Positions 35,101 to 46,450 of a stretch of 64,000 nt of DNA are shown one piece after another; position 1 is the first letter of the stretch; every line of letters begins with the position of its first letter. This stretch comes from Pyrenophora tritici-repentis (Eukaryota; Ascomycota; Dothideomycetes; Pleosporales; Pleosporaceae): assembly GCF_003171515.1 (NCBI RefSeq), contig NC_089395.1:496001-560000 (forward strand). Direction: 5' to 3'. A program made the translations under genes and the position numbers. The notes below the pieces were generated by a model that saw only the letters and a program-made list of their open reading frames with translations, made no database searches and had not been told where the DNA came from.

Positions 35101-35562
35101 GTCGTGTGTCACTGGATATTTGTCTACGTGTGGATGATTTCAGGTGCAATCGTGCAAGAGAGCAGGAGACGTGTGTCAAATTGAAGAGAGACTGGCGAAA
35201 ACAGCGGATACGAAAGACTGCGCCTCCTTCCAAGCTTGCTGTCGTCGCTGAGACTCAGGCACACTCGATTGGCGGGGAGCGGTCTGGAAGCCCGCTCCTT
35301 CCCTGGTGGGAACAACAATTCACCGGAGCTAGCTTGACCCATGCAACTGCCTGCCCAACTTTTGGTCACGACGACTGATGCGCTTGACAGTCGTCACGCT
35401 TTCCGCGCATTCACTCCAGTTTGTCAATTAGCGGCCTAGCAATTGCTTCTACGCGCGCAACACGCCTAAGACTGAGCGCGTCAACCTCACTCGCCGACAT
35501 AAACAACCCAGCTCCTTCACCGTCAACCCACCCGCAGCCGTTTCTCCTCCACAACCGCCAAC
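35101..35562. promoter_or_regulatory. Divergent promoter of the Laa2-like gene and NSP1
   Basis: 462 bp between two divergent ATGs. It must carry both 5' UTRs and start regions. Pyrimidine-rich sequence lies just upstream of the NSP1 start (35510-35560). Inferred from gene layout only. Confidence 0.6.
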
Positions 35563-37562
35563 ATGAGCTTCTCATTCGGCAACACCAACAACAACAATAG
35601 CGGAGGTAGCGCGCCTAATAAGAATCTTTTTGGCGCACCTGCCTCAAGTAGCGGTGGACCGACGACGCTTTTCGGCACCACGACGAACAACACGACCAGC
35701 GCACCCAGCAGCGGCGGTCTCTTCAGCAGCGCGGGTGGAGGCACTTCTAATTTGTTCGGCGCCGGCGTATCGAGCACACCTGCGAGCAAGCCGGGCGGTC
35801 TATTTGGCGGAGGCCAAGCTACGTCGGGCGCGTCGTCAACACCTGGTATGGGATTTGGAGGAGGATTCAAGAAAGAGGGAGATGCGTCCAAGCCAGCAAA
35901 CACAGGACTGTTCAGTGGAGCGGGTGCTTCTACTGGCGGAGCGGCGACGTCTTCGGGACCCTCGTTTGGGTTCGGTACATCCGCTGGTGAGTATCCAAAT
36001 ACATTCCAGACGTCCAACGCGCCGCTAACACAACCAACAGCCACGCCCGCAGTAAACAAGACGTCATTACTACCATCCACGACTCCAGCCGGGCCACCTC
36101 CCGGTGGTCTGTTCGGTCAGAATAATCAGGCCGGAAGTACATCCTCTTTGTTCAACACGAAGCCAACCACAACAACTTCCTCTGGCCCTGGTCTTTTTGG
36201 TGGCGCTACCTCTGGACAAACTGCTGCGAAGCCTGCCTTCTCTCTAGGCGGGAACCAAGCAACATCCGCTGCACAGGACACCTCTAAACCCGCAGGTAGT
36301 CTCTTCAGCGGCATCGGTAGCACAACTCCCTCTTCCACACCAGCAAAACCTTCCCCATTCAGCCTCGGCGCTACAACTACGGGACAGCAGGCTTCCTCGC
36401 AGGCTACCTCGAGCGCGCAACCGGCTATGTCTTTGGGTGGAACCTCTGCTCCTCCAGCGTCCTCTGCAGGAGGAGCCAGCAGCGGGTTCAGCTTTGGCAC
36501 TACTGCTGCTAGCACAGCGGCGACTACTGGAGCTACCACCACAGCAACAAGCGGTGCGCCCACCACAACCGCACCTCCTGCCCTTCCAGCGTTCCCAGCC
36601 CCGGGTGGTGCAAGCTCAGCACCTGCCACCTCTGGAGCTACAACCTCCGCAAGCACCGCTCCAAATGTGTCCAGCAGGCCCACCGGAACCGAAGCTCCTG
36701 CTTCATCATCAAACACAACCACACAGCCAGCATCTACTTCTGGAGCCACTAGCGGTACCTCGGGAAACAATGCTGCTCAAGCTGGATTAGCTGCCTCGAC
36801 AGCTGGGCCAGCACCATCAGCTCAGTCACGACTAAAGAACAAGTCCATGGACGAAATCATTACCCGCTGGGCAGCCGACTTGTCAAAGTACCAGAAGGAA
36901 TTCCAAGCACAAGCTGAGACAGTCGCTTCGTGGGACCGAGCTTTGGTGGAAAACTCAGACAAGGTTCGACAGCTGTACTCAAAGACCTTTCAGGCAGAGC
37001 GAGATGCTGCGGAGGTCGAGAGACAATTGACGATTGTGGAGGATAATCAGAACGAGCTTGACTCGTACCTGGACCGATATGAGAAGGAAATTGACAACCT
37101 CATGAAGATGCACGGTGTCAACAGTAAGAACGAAACTTTGCGTGGACCCGATCAGGAGCGTGAGAGGACGTAAGTAACTGAAACCATGATTTAATTGACT
37201 CAAACTAACAAACACATAGCTACAAGCTTGCCGAGAAGCTTCAAGACCGCCTCAACGAGCTTAACAAGGACCTCACGGAGATGATTGAAGAAATCAACAA
37301 CACTTCGCAAACCCTCAGCAAGACCGGGAAGCCAGATGATCCCCTAACCAAGGTCGTCCGCGTTCTCAACACACAGCTCGCTCAGCTCCAGCTTATTGAC
37401 TCTGGCGCTTCTCAGCTTCAGCAGAAGATCAAAGAGGCACAGAGCGAGACACGCAGCGTTGGCGCTAACGGCTGGAACGGACTTGGTTCGGACCCTTCGG
37501 CCGACTTTATGAAGAGCGTTCGGGGCGGTCGTGCCTCGCAGCGGTTCGGCGGAGTATCGTAG
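35563..37562 (+). CDS. NSP1: FG-repeat nucleoporin Nsp1 (Nup62 family)
   Basis: Three exons: 35563-35986, 36041-37169, 37220-37562 (631 aa). Residues 1-~400 are an FG domain: MSFSFGNTNNNN, then many LFG, GLFG, FSFG and GFGGG units in a Ser/Thr/Ala/Gly-rich background. The C-terminal ~225 residues form the Nsp1_C coiled coil (KNKSMDEIITRWAADLSKYQ, then long amphipathic heptads to the Nup62-type end). Nsp1 sits in the central channel complex (Nsp1-Nup57-Nup49) and in the cytoplasmic Nup82 complex, forming the selective barrier. The first intron is 54 bp, a multiple of three and open in frame, so an unspliced call would add 18 residues (EYPNTFQTSNAPLTQ...) that lack FG motifs. The GTGAGT donor, GCTAAC branch and ACAG acceptor support splicing. 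Confidence 0.95.
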
Positions 37563-37723
37563 ACGTCTCGGCCTGAACATGTAGGATTAACGAAAGAAGG
37601 AGAGGTCATTGGTTGTTTGGACATGCATTCCCATTGGCGTTAATAAAGAAAGCCGCATATTGAGGATATACGTGCGTGCAAATTTAGTAGTACAGAAGCC
37701 AGAACTTAGTTGAATTCCCACCT

Positions 37724-39456
37724 TTACGCCTTCTCCCCCTGACCAAACCCACCACCACCACCCTCAACCGCACCCTTCCCCACAACCGTCTCGCCCACCA
37801 CGCCATCGACCCCCCTCCTCCCCTCCGTCCTCTTCTGCATCCACACCACCCCCGCCGTCCAAACCCCCATCGCAATACTAACCGCAATCATAGCCCACAT
37901 GCCCCTCGTGAAATACGGCGCAAAGTTCGCCCCATAGAACAAGATACTCCACCAAGCATTCACCGCATTACTCCCCATATTCATACTCGCAATCACCACA
38001 GCCCTTAGACTATCCTCTTCATACCTCAGCACATCATTCGCCCAAGCGAAAAACGTAGCCTGGCACGCATACACACTCCCCGCCCAATAATACATGGCAA
38101 AATGCACAGCCGTACTCTCCGGATACGCCAACATAACAGCAGACGTAACAATGCCCGTACCCGCAATCCAATACCCCACCATCCACCTCCTGCCGCCCCA
38201 ATAATCCGTCACCGTCGCCCAGAACAATGTGCTTGCTATCCCCACGGCCGGCACACCCGTCGGGTAGTTGTTGTTTTGTGCGACGGTGTACTTTTTCGTA
38301 GGGTGCGAGCGTAGGTAGAGTTGTAGCAGGGCGTTTGAGGAAAAGGATTCTGTTTCGCCAGCGAGGATCCACAGCACGACGAAGAAGTACCAGTACCAGG
38401 TGCTGAAGCAGTGTTTGAGGAAGGAGAGGGATATTGGGGTGCGGTGGGGGACGGGGGGGATGCGGGATTTTGCGAGGGCGCGCTCCGAGGGGGTGAGGTA
38501 GGGGGCGTGGGTTGTGTGGGGGGTATCTGGGAAGAGGAGGAGGCCGTAGAGGGCGACTGGGAGGGTTATGATGCCGTCGATTACTTGGAGGCAATTAGTA
38601 TATTATCCTTGTCCTTTTGTTCTGTTGCCTTGGAGTTTTGAAGTTTTTCTGGTAAAGTTCCGTTCGGGATTGAACCTGAGAATTAGGAGTGAAAATGACG
38701 TGATGAACATACCAAACAACCATCTCCACCCACTCATCCCCCTTAACCCATCCATACTACTGTGAATACCCGTCTGAATAAACCCGCCAATCATCGTGCC
38801 TGCAAGCCCACTCGCAGTAAAGATTCCAGACCTTTTCCCAAGCTCTTTCTCTGTGTACCAGGATCCTAGTATGTAGTGTGTTCCTACGAAAGTTGAGGAC
38901 TCGAAGATTGCTTGGAAGAAGCGGATGGCCATGATATCTTGTGGTTTTTGGGCCGCGGCTGTTGCCATGGTTAGGCCCGCCCATGCTACCTTTAGGGTTT
39001 GTTAGTTGGGAGGGGGGCTGGAAAGAGGTTTGGGAGACGATACCATGCATGCTGGGAAGAAGTAACGCGGTTTAATATAGTAGAGGGCTATGTTGCAGGG
39101 GACCTGGCCGATGGTGTATCTGGGGTTGGAGTTCAGGTTAGTGGATGATTTATGTTGTTGTTCTGACGCTGACATACCCTACGGTGAATACAGTGTTGAT
39201 TTGGTTCAATTGATTTCCCTTGAAGTTCAACTCTTCCTTCATACCAGAGACATATGCATTGTTCAAATTGGTGCGATCGAGGTAACTTGATGCCGTGTCA
39301 GCTTTTCATAGTAGATTTGATGGCTAGGGCAATTTACTTCAAAAAGTACATAAGACAGCAAAATGACAAAATAAAAAAGTCGAGTTTTTGAACCAGCTTG
39401 CGCTCTCCAGGCGCATTCTGGTCGCCTCGGAGATAGGCGATGAAGCCGTTGGCCAT
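37724..39456 (-). CDS. MFS permease of the anion:cation symporter family (Dal5/Fen2/Liz1-like)
   Basis: Five exons: 39456-39338, 39285-39178, 39119-39044, 38989-38713, 38583-37724 (479 aa). All phases agree. Splicing yields the family signature at the first helix, LMYFLNYLDRTNLNNAYVSG, then VFTVGYTIGQVPCNIALYYI, RFFQAIFESSTFVGTHYILG and WYTEKELGKRSGIFTASGLAG. Around twelve TM helices are present. TM11-12 (FTRGMWAMIAVSIAMGVW) are followed by a basic, Gly-rich C-terminal tail. The family imports small carboxylates or vitamins (allantoate, pantothenate, nicotinate, biotin) with protons at the plasma membrane. ETESF near the start of the second half and the overall length favour the pantothenate/Fen2 branch, but substrate is not certain. 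Intron 4 is long for this contig (129 bp). Confidence 0.88.
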
Positions 39457-40250
39457 GCTTTTAGTCGCCAGAACCTCTACAGGATGCTTGTTGTGGTGGA
39501 GAGCAGAATCTTTCAGAGGCGCGAACTATGACGCAGGTAACTTTTACGGAACCCAGCGTCTTGTCGAGGTTGTACAACAACTCCTCACACGCGGCGAGGG
39601 AGGATGACAAACGGACCAAAAACACGAAGAGCACGAAGAGTAGTCTTAATAGCCTATCAGATTTATTCCCAAGTCCGGTATCGTCCAATCACAGAAACGT
39701 GCCCTTCGCAAAAGACCCCGGTTATTTGCCTTTCGCCTCTGCCAGAAAGCCGTTGCCGTAGTTGATCTTTCGGGAGAAATGTTCCGACCCATGCATGATA
39801 GGATACGACGATACTACGAGCGAGATACGAAAGATAGGACAGATGCCGCCTATGGCTGACTCGCGATAGATACAATGGGGATACGATCACCAAGCCGCTG
39901 CACACGCGACTGCCGATATCGGTAGAACGTATCTGACGCTCAACAAGGCAGGTGTATCCTTACGAAAAGTAATAGTATCTCCCGGCCGAGTTTATGGAAT
40001 ACTGCTAGTAGCCTAGCCTTGGTCAGGCGGGTATGACGCATGCGGAGAATAGTAGTAAAAGTCAGGCTGGAGACGGCATGGGCAGCCTCGAACCGCGGCG
40101 CAGGTATACCGAGAGTGGGGAGGAACAGCAACGCGGGATAGAGACGGGCTACCCAGGACCTATAGTCGTTTCCTTTGAAACTATATCGTGAATACGTACT
40201 CTTGACTATCTTCAGAAACCTTGGTGTCGCAAATAACTTCTTCGAACATC
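39457..40250. other. Divergent spacer between MFS permease and amidase
   Basis: About 0.8 kb with no supported gene. It carries both promoters. Short frames on each strand lack features. Confidence 0.55.
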
Positions 40251-42210
40251 ATGTCATCCGGCGCAAACTGGGAGAAGATCGCTGCGGGGAAGCGCGCAGC
40301 TCTCGCGGAATCCATTCCGATAGAGTATCGCATACCCCAAGACAAGATACCACCAGAGTCGCAACTTGACGTAACAACCTGGCCCAAGGAATCCGGCTGG
40401 TTTACGGCGAATGAGCTTGAGATTACGGACAGCACAGCATCAGACATTCTAAAAAAGGTCGCGGCAAAGACATGGAGCGCAGAGCAAGTTACAAGCGCGT
40501 TTTGTAAACGTGCTGCTGCTGCTCAGCAATTGGTACGACATTTTGTTCCTCTAGACTTGTAGACGCGGTTCTAATACGTACGCAGACGAACTGTCTCAGC
40601 GATGCGTTCTTCGATGAAGCAATTCAGCAGGCCAAATCCCTCGACGAATACCTCCGACGTACCGGACAGACAGTAGGGCCGCTCCATGGCCTACCCATAT
40701 CACTCAAAGACAACTTCAATGTCAAGGGGAAGGATAGTACGGTTGGTTTTACTTCATTGGTGAATGATCCAGCAGTATACAATTCCACTCTTGTGGACAT
40801 GTTGGAGAAACTCGGCGCAGTGCGGTATTGCAAAACGAACGTGCCAACAGCCATGATGATCGTATGTAACCCCGTATGATCAGCGATACAGATGCTTACA
40901 AAAAACAGGCAGAGTCTGTGAACAACACATTCGGTCGGACCGTCAATCCGCTAAATCGCAAGGTCACTTCTGGCGGCTCCTCAGGAGGAGAGTCTGCTCT
41001 CATAGCATTTGGTGGTAGCCCCTTGGGCATCGGAACAGACATAGTAGCGTCTCTCTTCCCTATCACACATCTGTGATTTCTAACAACACAAACAGGGCGG
41101 TAGTCTACGCATCCCAGCAGCATGTACCGGTATATTCACCCTCCGCCCCTCCTTCGGTCGTTTCACCACACAACGGTGTCGATCCGGTCTCGCGGGCCAA
41201 GAAGCAGTACAAAGTGTGAATGGGCCCATGGGAAAAACACTCGAGGATATTACCATGTACTCAAAAGCTATCGTTGACGCACAGCCGTGGAAGGTCGATC
41301 CAAAGATGCTACCAATCCCCTGGCGGCCAGCGGAACTTCCAAAGAAACTTAGGATAGCGGTGCTTTGGAGCGATGGTATTTGCTTACCCACGCCTCCTGT
41401 TACACGGGCGCTAAAGGAGACGGTTGAGAAGTTGAAGAAGGCTGGTCATGATGTTGTGGAATGGGATCCTAAGCTCCATGCGACTGCTCTGCAACTTCTG
41501 GTTCGTTTTCTGGAAGATTTACAGGAACTTGAGCTGACTGTTACAGGGACGCATGTTTGTCGCAGATGGTGGTAAGAGTGTTGAAGCGTTGCTTGGTATG
41601 ACCGGTGAACCGTATCGACCTGAGATGCAACAGTACAAAGAAGCCAAAGAGTTGGGTGTCTACGAGATGTGGAAATTGCATACTGAGAGATCCGAGCTGC
41701 AGCGGCAGTACTTGGAGCAGTGGATCTCGATGAGTATTGACGCTATTTTGGGTAAGTTCAGCTGCTGCAACGATGCTATGGCTGGTACTGACGCTAAATA
41801 GCGCCTACGACTCCCTACTCCAGTGTGGCCCACGGTGACTTCAAGTACGTCGGATACACTGGCGTGTATAATGTCGTGGATTACGCAGCTGTGTCTTTTC
41901 CCTGCAAAGTATCTGTCGATAAGGCTATCGACAAGCATGTAGGTGATTATAAGCCTTTGAGTGACTTTTGCAAGGATGCTCATGATAGCTGTAAGTTACA
42001 ACGTCTTGCAATTTATTGATATAAGTGGTGACTAAATTCTGACAGACAACCCCGAGCTACTACATGGCTTACCTGTTAGTCTTCAGTAAGTATAGAATTC
42101 GTGTCTCTGAGAATCATGTTACTAACGTCCTCAGATTGGTTGCACAACGACTAGAAGAGGAGAAGGTGCTTGCTATGACTGAAACAGTCTTGCAAGCTAT
42201 ACAATCGTAG
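40251..42210 (+). CDS. Amidase (acetamidase/AS-family amidohydrolase)
   Basis: Eight exons: 40251-40532, 40586-40861, 40909-41043, 41096-41500, 41547-41751, 41802-41990, 42046-42085, 42135-42210 (535 aa). All phases agree. It contains the amidase-signature Ser-cisSer-Lys triad: Lys in PISLKDNFNVKG (~135), the Gly/Ser loop TSGGSSGGESALIAFGGS (Ser ~211), and the nucleophile Ser in IGGSLRIPAACTG (~234), which is spliced across intron 3. TFGRTVNPLN precedes the loop. The C-terminal GDFKYVGYTGVYNVVDYAAV and GLPVSLQLVAQRLEEEKVL match the fungal acetamidase/general amidase branch (AmdS/GmdA-like). It hydrolyses short aliphatic or aromatic amides to acid and ammonia in the cytosol, giving a nitrogen or carbon source. 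One donor is unusual (GTTCGT at 41501). It is next to a Dal5-type permease, consistent with uptake plus breakdown of a nitrogen compound, but this link is inference. Confidence 0.92.
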
Positions 42211-42729
42211 AGACTTGGATTTAGAACACCAGACCTGGTTCGGGTGACTGAAGTTCGAGATGTGATAGTCACGTTGTGTTCCATGTTGACTGAAGACGCC
42301 ATGGTTTTAGAACGCTCCTTCCCACGACACTCGCAAAGCTGCACCATCCTCGCCGCAGCATAAAGAAAGAGCGTGCATCTGCCAAAGAAGTAAACAAGCA
42401 CTCATAGCATGAATTCTGCGTTTACAGTCCCAATACGATGCCATGCCCAGACCATCCTCATACATCCTTCACGTCTCATCGATATTACAACTAGATTCCT
42501 TAACTTCCTTTTGTTCCGTCGACTTGCTTGCGTCTAGCCGCAAGCAGTCGGTCGGCTCTTGTCGTCATTCATTCCATACTTCAGGCAGACCGCTGTCTTA
42601 CTCGCCTACCGATCACCTTGAAATCTTCAAACCTCACGTCAGTGCTACACTAACCTGGCATAGCCACTCTCTTTCACATTACATGTGCCCTTGCTCTTCA
42701 CTGTCCTAAAAAACTTTTCCTCTCTCAAC
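42211..42729. other. Intergenic, promoter of the long MFS gene
   Basis: 519 bp between two same-strand genes; only shadow frames are seen. Pyrimidine-rich sequence precedes the ATG at 42730. Confidence 0.55.
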
Positions 42730-45700
42730 ATGGCTGTGCCCATTAGCAACGAATCGACTAGGTTATGCGCCCGCAACAAGCCCGTACGACGCACGACAGC
42801 GGAGAGACTTCCATGGCTAAACGGCAAGACCCCCAGAGCACCAAAGGTATCCGTGGATGGGCAGAACAGTGCATCAATGGGCAGCCAGCATGGTATATCT
42901 TGCGACGGGCAATCTAGCGCTGTGGAATCTCCCTCACCAAACGCCCGTCCCTCTAATCGCAAGATATCCATTAGCACCGCTTCCAACCCTGACGTGGCGG
43001 GCAAGCCATCAGTACGGAAGAAGACGTTAAGCCCCACAGCTGTATCGGTGGCCGGTAGTAGCCCATCGCCAGTAACCAGACATAGATTATCCCAGGCTCG
43101 GCGAACATCCCTTGCAACCAACACACTGCCGCCGTTAAAATCAGCACGTCGATCATCCATAGCACAATCACATGGACCACAGAAGAGACTTTCAGTTGTG
43201 CAATTCAAGGAAGACACGGATGAGATAGGATCAAATCCTCGCCATAATGTTCGTCCTCGCGCTGACAGCCTCGCTCCTATTCCTGATCATCTCGAGCATT
43301 CCAGCTCACCCGAGTCTGTCCGAGTGACGTTCCCGGGTGATGAAGAGTCCGCATCAACACCTCCTGCGGTCGTATCGCGCGTTCAAATGCCTCCCAATCA
43401 GCCAGTTCCAGCTCGCACTGCGTTTGGAAGAGCTACCAATAGACGGATAAGTAACGCAGTGAATGACCTGGAGCATATGGTACAAGAGGCCGTAGGAGTT
43501 GCCGAGGATACTCATGATCAAGATCAGGTTGAGGAGATATACGGAATCATCGAAGGAGCTCGGGGTGCACTCCAAGAAGCATCTGCTGAGCCTAGACATC
43601 TCATGGCCACTTCACTTCCACTGGAGGCATCCAGTTCCTCAAGTCCGGGTTACGTTGGTGGTCCGACACAGTACAATAATGATATCGCTCCCAATGTGCA
43701 TCACGACCCTCATCAGCATAGAGGTTCTGTATCATATGATTGGGCCTACTCAAACAGGGCCGATCGAGGGAATGATGGGTCATCGACATCGTGCTGTGAA
43801 GACGAGGAAGATATCTCGGAACTGGGAACACGAAGCGATCTACTCCTACCAAAGCTCGTTCAATCAGCTCCACGAGAACACGTAGACTTCGTTCTTCGCC
43901 CGGTCGGCCGAGATGAGTCTCGCGGTCGACCGCGCGGACGATCTGCTGACGACATCGGAGTTCATCAACACCATCATCGCCATCGACGTCACAGAAGCCA
44001 TGAACACACAGGGAGACCCAAGGCTCGACACCAGCAGACAGAATCAGGTTACAGCGAATTCGACTCTTCGTACGAGACTGGGGAACTGCTATCTCACCCA
44101 TATGGAACCCAACTTGCGGTTCGAGAAGCACATCATCACACATTCAGTCTTCGACGTAATCACCGCAGACAGCCGATTGCGAGAAATTGGTCGAAAGGAA
44201 AGAAACGTTTGACTGCTAGTATTGCCTGTATCAACACAGCTCTGCTTGGGATTATCGTTGGGATATATGCGGGAGAGGTACCTCGGATACAGTACTCTCT
44301 TGCGGATGAACGACACATCACCATTATTGGCAATGCAGTCTTATATGCCGGGCTCGCTATATCGACTTTCTTCGCCTGGACACTACCTCTTCTGCATGGA
44401 CGCAAACCCTACATCCTAACTGCCCTAGCAATTGCTCTACCGCTTCAGTTCCCCCAGGCCATCGTCGTCAGCGGCTATCGTAACAAAGATGCGAAATACC
44501 GTGTTGGACTCATGGTTTCACGTGCAGTATCTGGTCTCGTCCTCGGATTCGCAAATGTAAATTACATCACCGTTCTGCTCGACCTCTTCGGCGCGTCTTT
44601 ACAATCCAAGAACCCACACCAAGAGTTCGTTGTTGTGAATGATGTGCGACGTCACGGGGGCGGAATGGGCATGTGGTTGGGTGTTTGGTCTTGGTGCTGG
44701 ATCGGATCTCTTGCCCTAGGATTCCAGATTGGTGCTGCGATTATCGAGAATCTGACTCCCGACTGGGGCTTCTATATTGTCGTCATCATTCTCGCTATGT
44801 CACTGATTCTCAACATCATGTCGTCGGAGACGCGACGCGCACCGTACCGGAGATCGGTGACTGAGGTGTATGACAGGGAGGAAAACTACATCACCAGACG
44901 TGTGAGCAGAGGCGAAGTGAAGTTGCATATTGAAACCGAGGGACCGCAGTATTGGTTCCAAGAAGTTTGGGCTGGTATGAAGCTCATGGCTATGATGCTT
45001 TGTCAACCGGGATTCCTCGCCCTGGCGCTCTACGTGGCCTGGATATACGCACAGGTCGTGCTTGTCATTATTCTGCTCGGTGCGCTTCTGTCGCGAAGCT
45101 ACCGCTGGAAGCCAGCAAAAGTGGGCGCGGGCGTCATGTCCATAGCCATTGGCGCTTTCCTCGCGATCCCCTTGACAAAAGCTGGAATCTTCTCCAGAGA
45201 ACGCAAACGCGAATTCCGTACCGACTCGATGACATTCCAGAAACAAGTCACTTGGTCTAGCCATCTCGTCCGCCGCGCTGTCTTTACTCTCACACTCCCG
45301 CTGATGGGTATGGCATACACTGTCTCCTCAGCCGGGCGCCCTCAACCATATTTTGTGCCCATCATCTTCGCCGGTGCAGTAGGCTTCCTCAGTAACCTCG
45401 CCATAGCCGAGTGCTATGGCCTCATCATGGAGACGTTCGATACATGCGACTTGCAGCCTGGAGACAATACACGACATCGACTCCAAAGCATGGCCGTACA
45501 AGATCGCAGAAGAAGAACAAACTACACATCCTTCCCTCGTGTTACAGCCGGTATCTTCGCCACCCAAATCATCGGCTTCATCCTCGCTGCCGTGGCTACC
45601 TTGGTCGGTGGCAACATGACACGCCGTTACGGCGCACGCACATCCACAGGTGTAACAGCCAGCGTTCTCTTCGGCCTCACGATCCTCCTCATCCTTGTCC

Positions 45701-45984
45701 TCTGGCGCTTCAAATCCGTACAAGTGATACCAAACCACACCTTCGGTACCAGACGCGACACAGCGGCATGGGAGGAATTCAAAGAACTAGAGAAACTGGG
45801 CAGAGGGAACGATTGGAAGGCTGTAGTTATTGGTAATCCGAGTGGCAAGATGAGGAGTATGAGTGTGCTGGAGTTGGGTGCTTTGAGTCGGTGGACGGAA
45901 ATTAGGAAGTTGAATTTTTTGATCAGTGGGGTTATGCTGGGGCAGGCGAAGGAGAAGAAGAGGGGGGGTAGGGAGAGTTGGTAG
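42730..45984 (+). CDS. MFS transporter-like protein with very long disordered N-terminus
   Basis: Single exon, 1084 aa, starting MAVPISNESTRL; the frame is open upstream but has no earlier ATG. Residues 1-~490 are hydrophilic and Ser/Pro/Arg-rich, with basic blocks, an acidic patch (CCEDEEDISELG) and a His-rich run (VHQHHHRHRRHRSHEHTG). The membrane part begins at SIACINTALLGIIVGIYAGE and holds about 12 TM helices: two clusters of six separated by a long charged loop (REENYITRRVSRGEVKLH). Features such as GFANVNYITVLLDLFGASLQ and ECYGLIMETFDTCDLQPG resemble fungal MFS proteins annotated as polyamine or general-substrate transporters, but the usual sugar-porter motifs are weak. It could be a transceptor, since a long cytosolic tail suggests regulation. 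Function is not assigned. Confidence 0.85.
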   Translation: MAVPISNESTRLCARNKPVRRTTAERLPWLNGKTPRAPKVSVDGQNSASMGSQHGISCDGQSSAVESPSPNARPSNRKISISTASNPDVAGKPSVRKKTLSPTAVSVAGSSPSPVTRHRLSQARRTSLATNTLPPLKSARRSSIAQSHGPQKRLSVVQFKEDTDEIGSNPRHNVRPRADSLAPIPDHLEHSSSPESVRVTFPGDEESASTPPAVVSRVQMPPNQPVPARTAFGRATNRRISNAVNDLEHMVQEAVGVAEDTHDQDQVEEIYGIIEGARGALQEASAEPRHLMATSLPLEASSSSSPGYVGGPTQYNNDIAPNVHHDPHQHRGSVSYDWAYSNRADRGNDGSSTSCCEDEEDISELGTRSDLLLPKLVQSAPREHVDFVLRPVGRDESRGRPRGRSADDIGVHQHHHRHRRHRSHEHTGRPKARHQQTESGYSEFDSSYETGELLSHPYGTQLAVREAHHHTFSLRRNHRRQPIARNWSKGKKRLTASIACINTALLGIIVGIYAGEVPRIQYSLADERHITIIGNAVLYAGLAISTFFAWTLPLLHGRKPYILTALAIALPLQFPQAIVVSGYRNKDAKYRVGLMVSRAVSGLVLGFANVNYITVLLDLFGASLQSKNPHQEFVVVNDVRRHGGGMGMWLGVWSWCWIGSLALGFQIGAAIIENLTPDWGFYIVVIILAMSLILNIMSSETRRAPYRRSVTEVYDREENYITRRVSRGEVKLHIETEGPQYWFQEVWAGMKLMAMMLCQPGFLALALYVAWIYAQVVLVIILLGALLSRSYRWKPAKVGAGVMSIAIGAFLAIPLTKAGIFSRERKREFRTDSMTFQKQVTWSSHLVRRAVFTLTLPLMGMAYTVSSAGRPQPYFVPIIFAGAVGFLSNLAIAECYGLIMETFDTCDLQPGDNTRHRLQSMAVQDRRRRTNYTSFPRVTAGIFATQIIGFILAAVATLVGGNMTRRYGARTSTGVTASVLFGLTILLILVLWRFKSVQVIPNHTFGTRRDTAAWEEFKELEKLGRGNDWKAVVIGNPSGKMRSMSVLELGALSRWTEIRKLNFLISGVMLGQAKEKKRGGRESW

Positions 45985-46450
45985 TGAGAAGATTGAATAG
46001 AAGTGGATAGTCTGGGTGGGTAGGGAAGGCGAGTATGATGTTGGAAAGTAGGAGTTGTGATAAGACCAAATTATACCTATGTTTCATGAGGCTGCTTTGT
46101 GGATTGATATCATGCTCTCACGTGCCAGTTTCGGTTCGTAGGCGTAGTTGAATGTTTGTGGAGTTGTACCATTTCAACAATTGGGAGCAGTGTAAGTTGA
46201 TATACAGGCCATGCTGGCGGTATTTACTTCAGCGAGAAATTCCAAAAAAGCGAAATCTTTTGAGGCTCGTGATTACAAATTTTTCTTAGATGCCGTCTGG
46301 TGTTGATGTTGTCGTGACGCTCTCCTGAGCCATCCGACAAGCGCGCACGGCCCGCTCGGAAAAATCGTCACCTCTCTGCCCGAGCTCCATTCAACCACAC
46401 GAGCAGACGACCGGCGACCACCCATCTCCCCTCCCTCAATCAGCATCAGG
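45985..46450. other. Intergenic, promoter of ATP synthase g gene
   Basis: 466 bp; no gene or repeat seen. Contains the 3' flank of the MFS gene and the promoter of the next gene. Confidence 0.55.

Noticed and set aside
36126..36770. 214-aa minus-strand frame opposite NSP1
   Set aside because: It is the antisense shadow of the low-complexity FG-repeat exon and has the matching Ala/Val/Pro bias.
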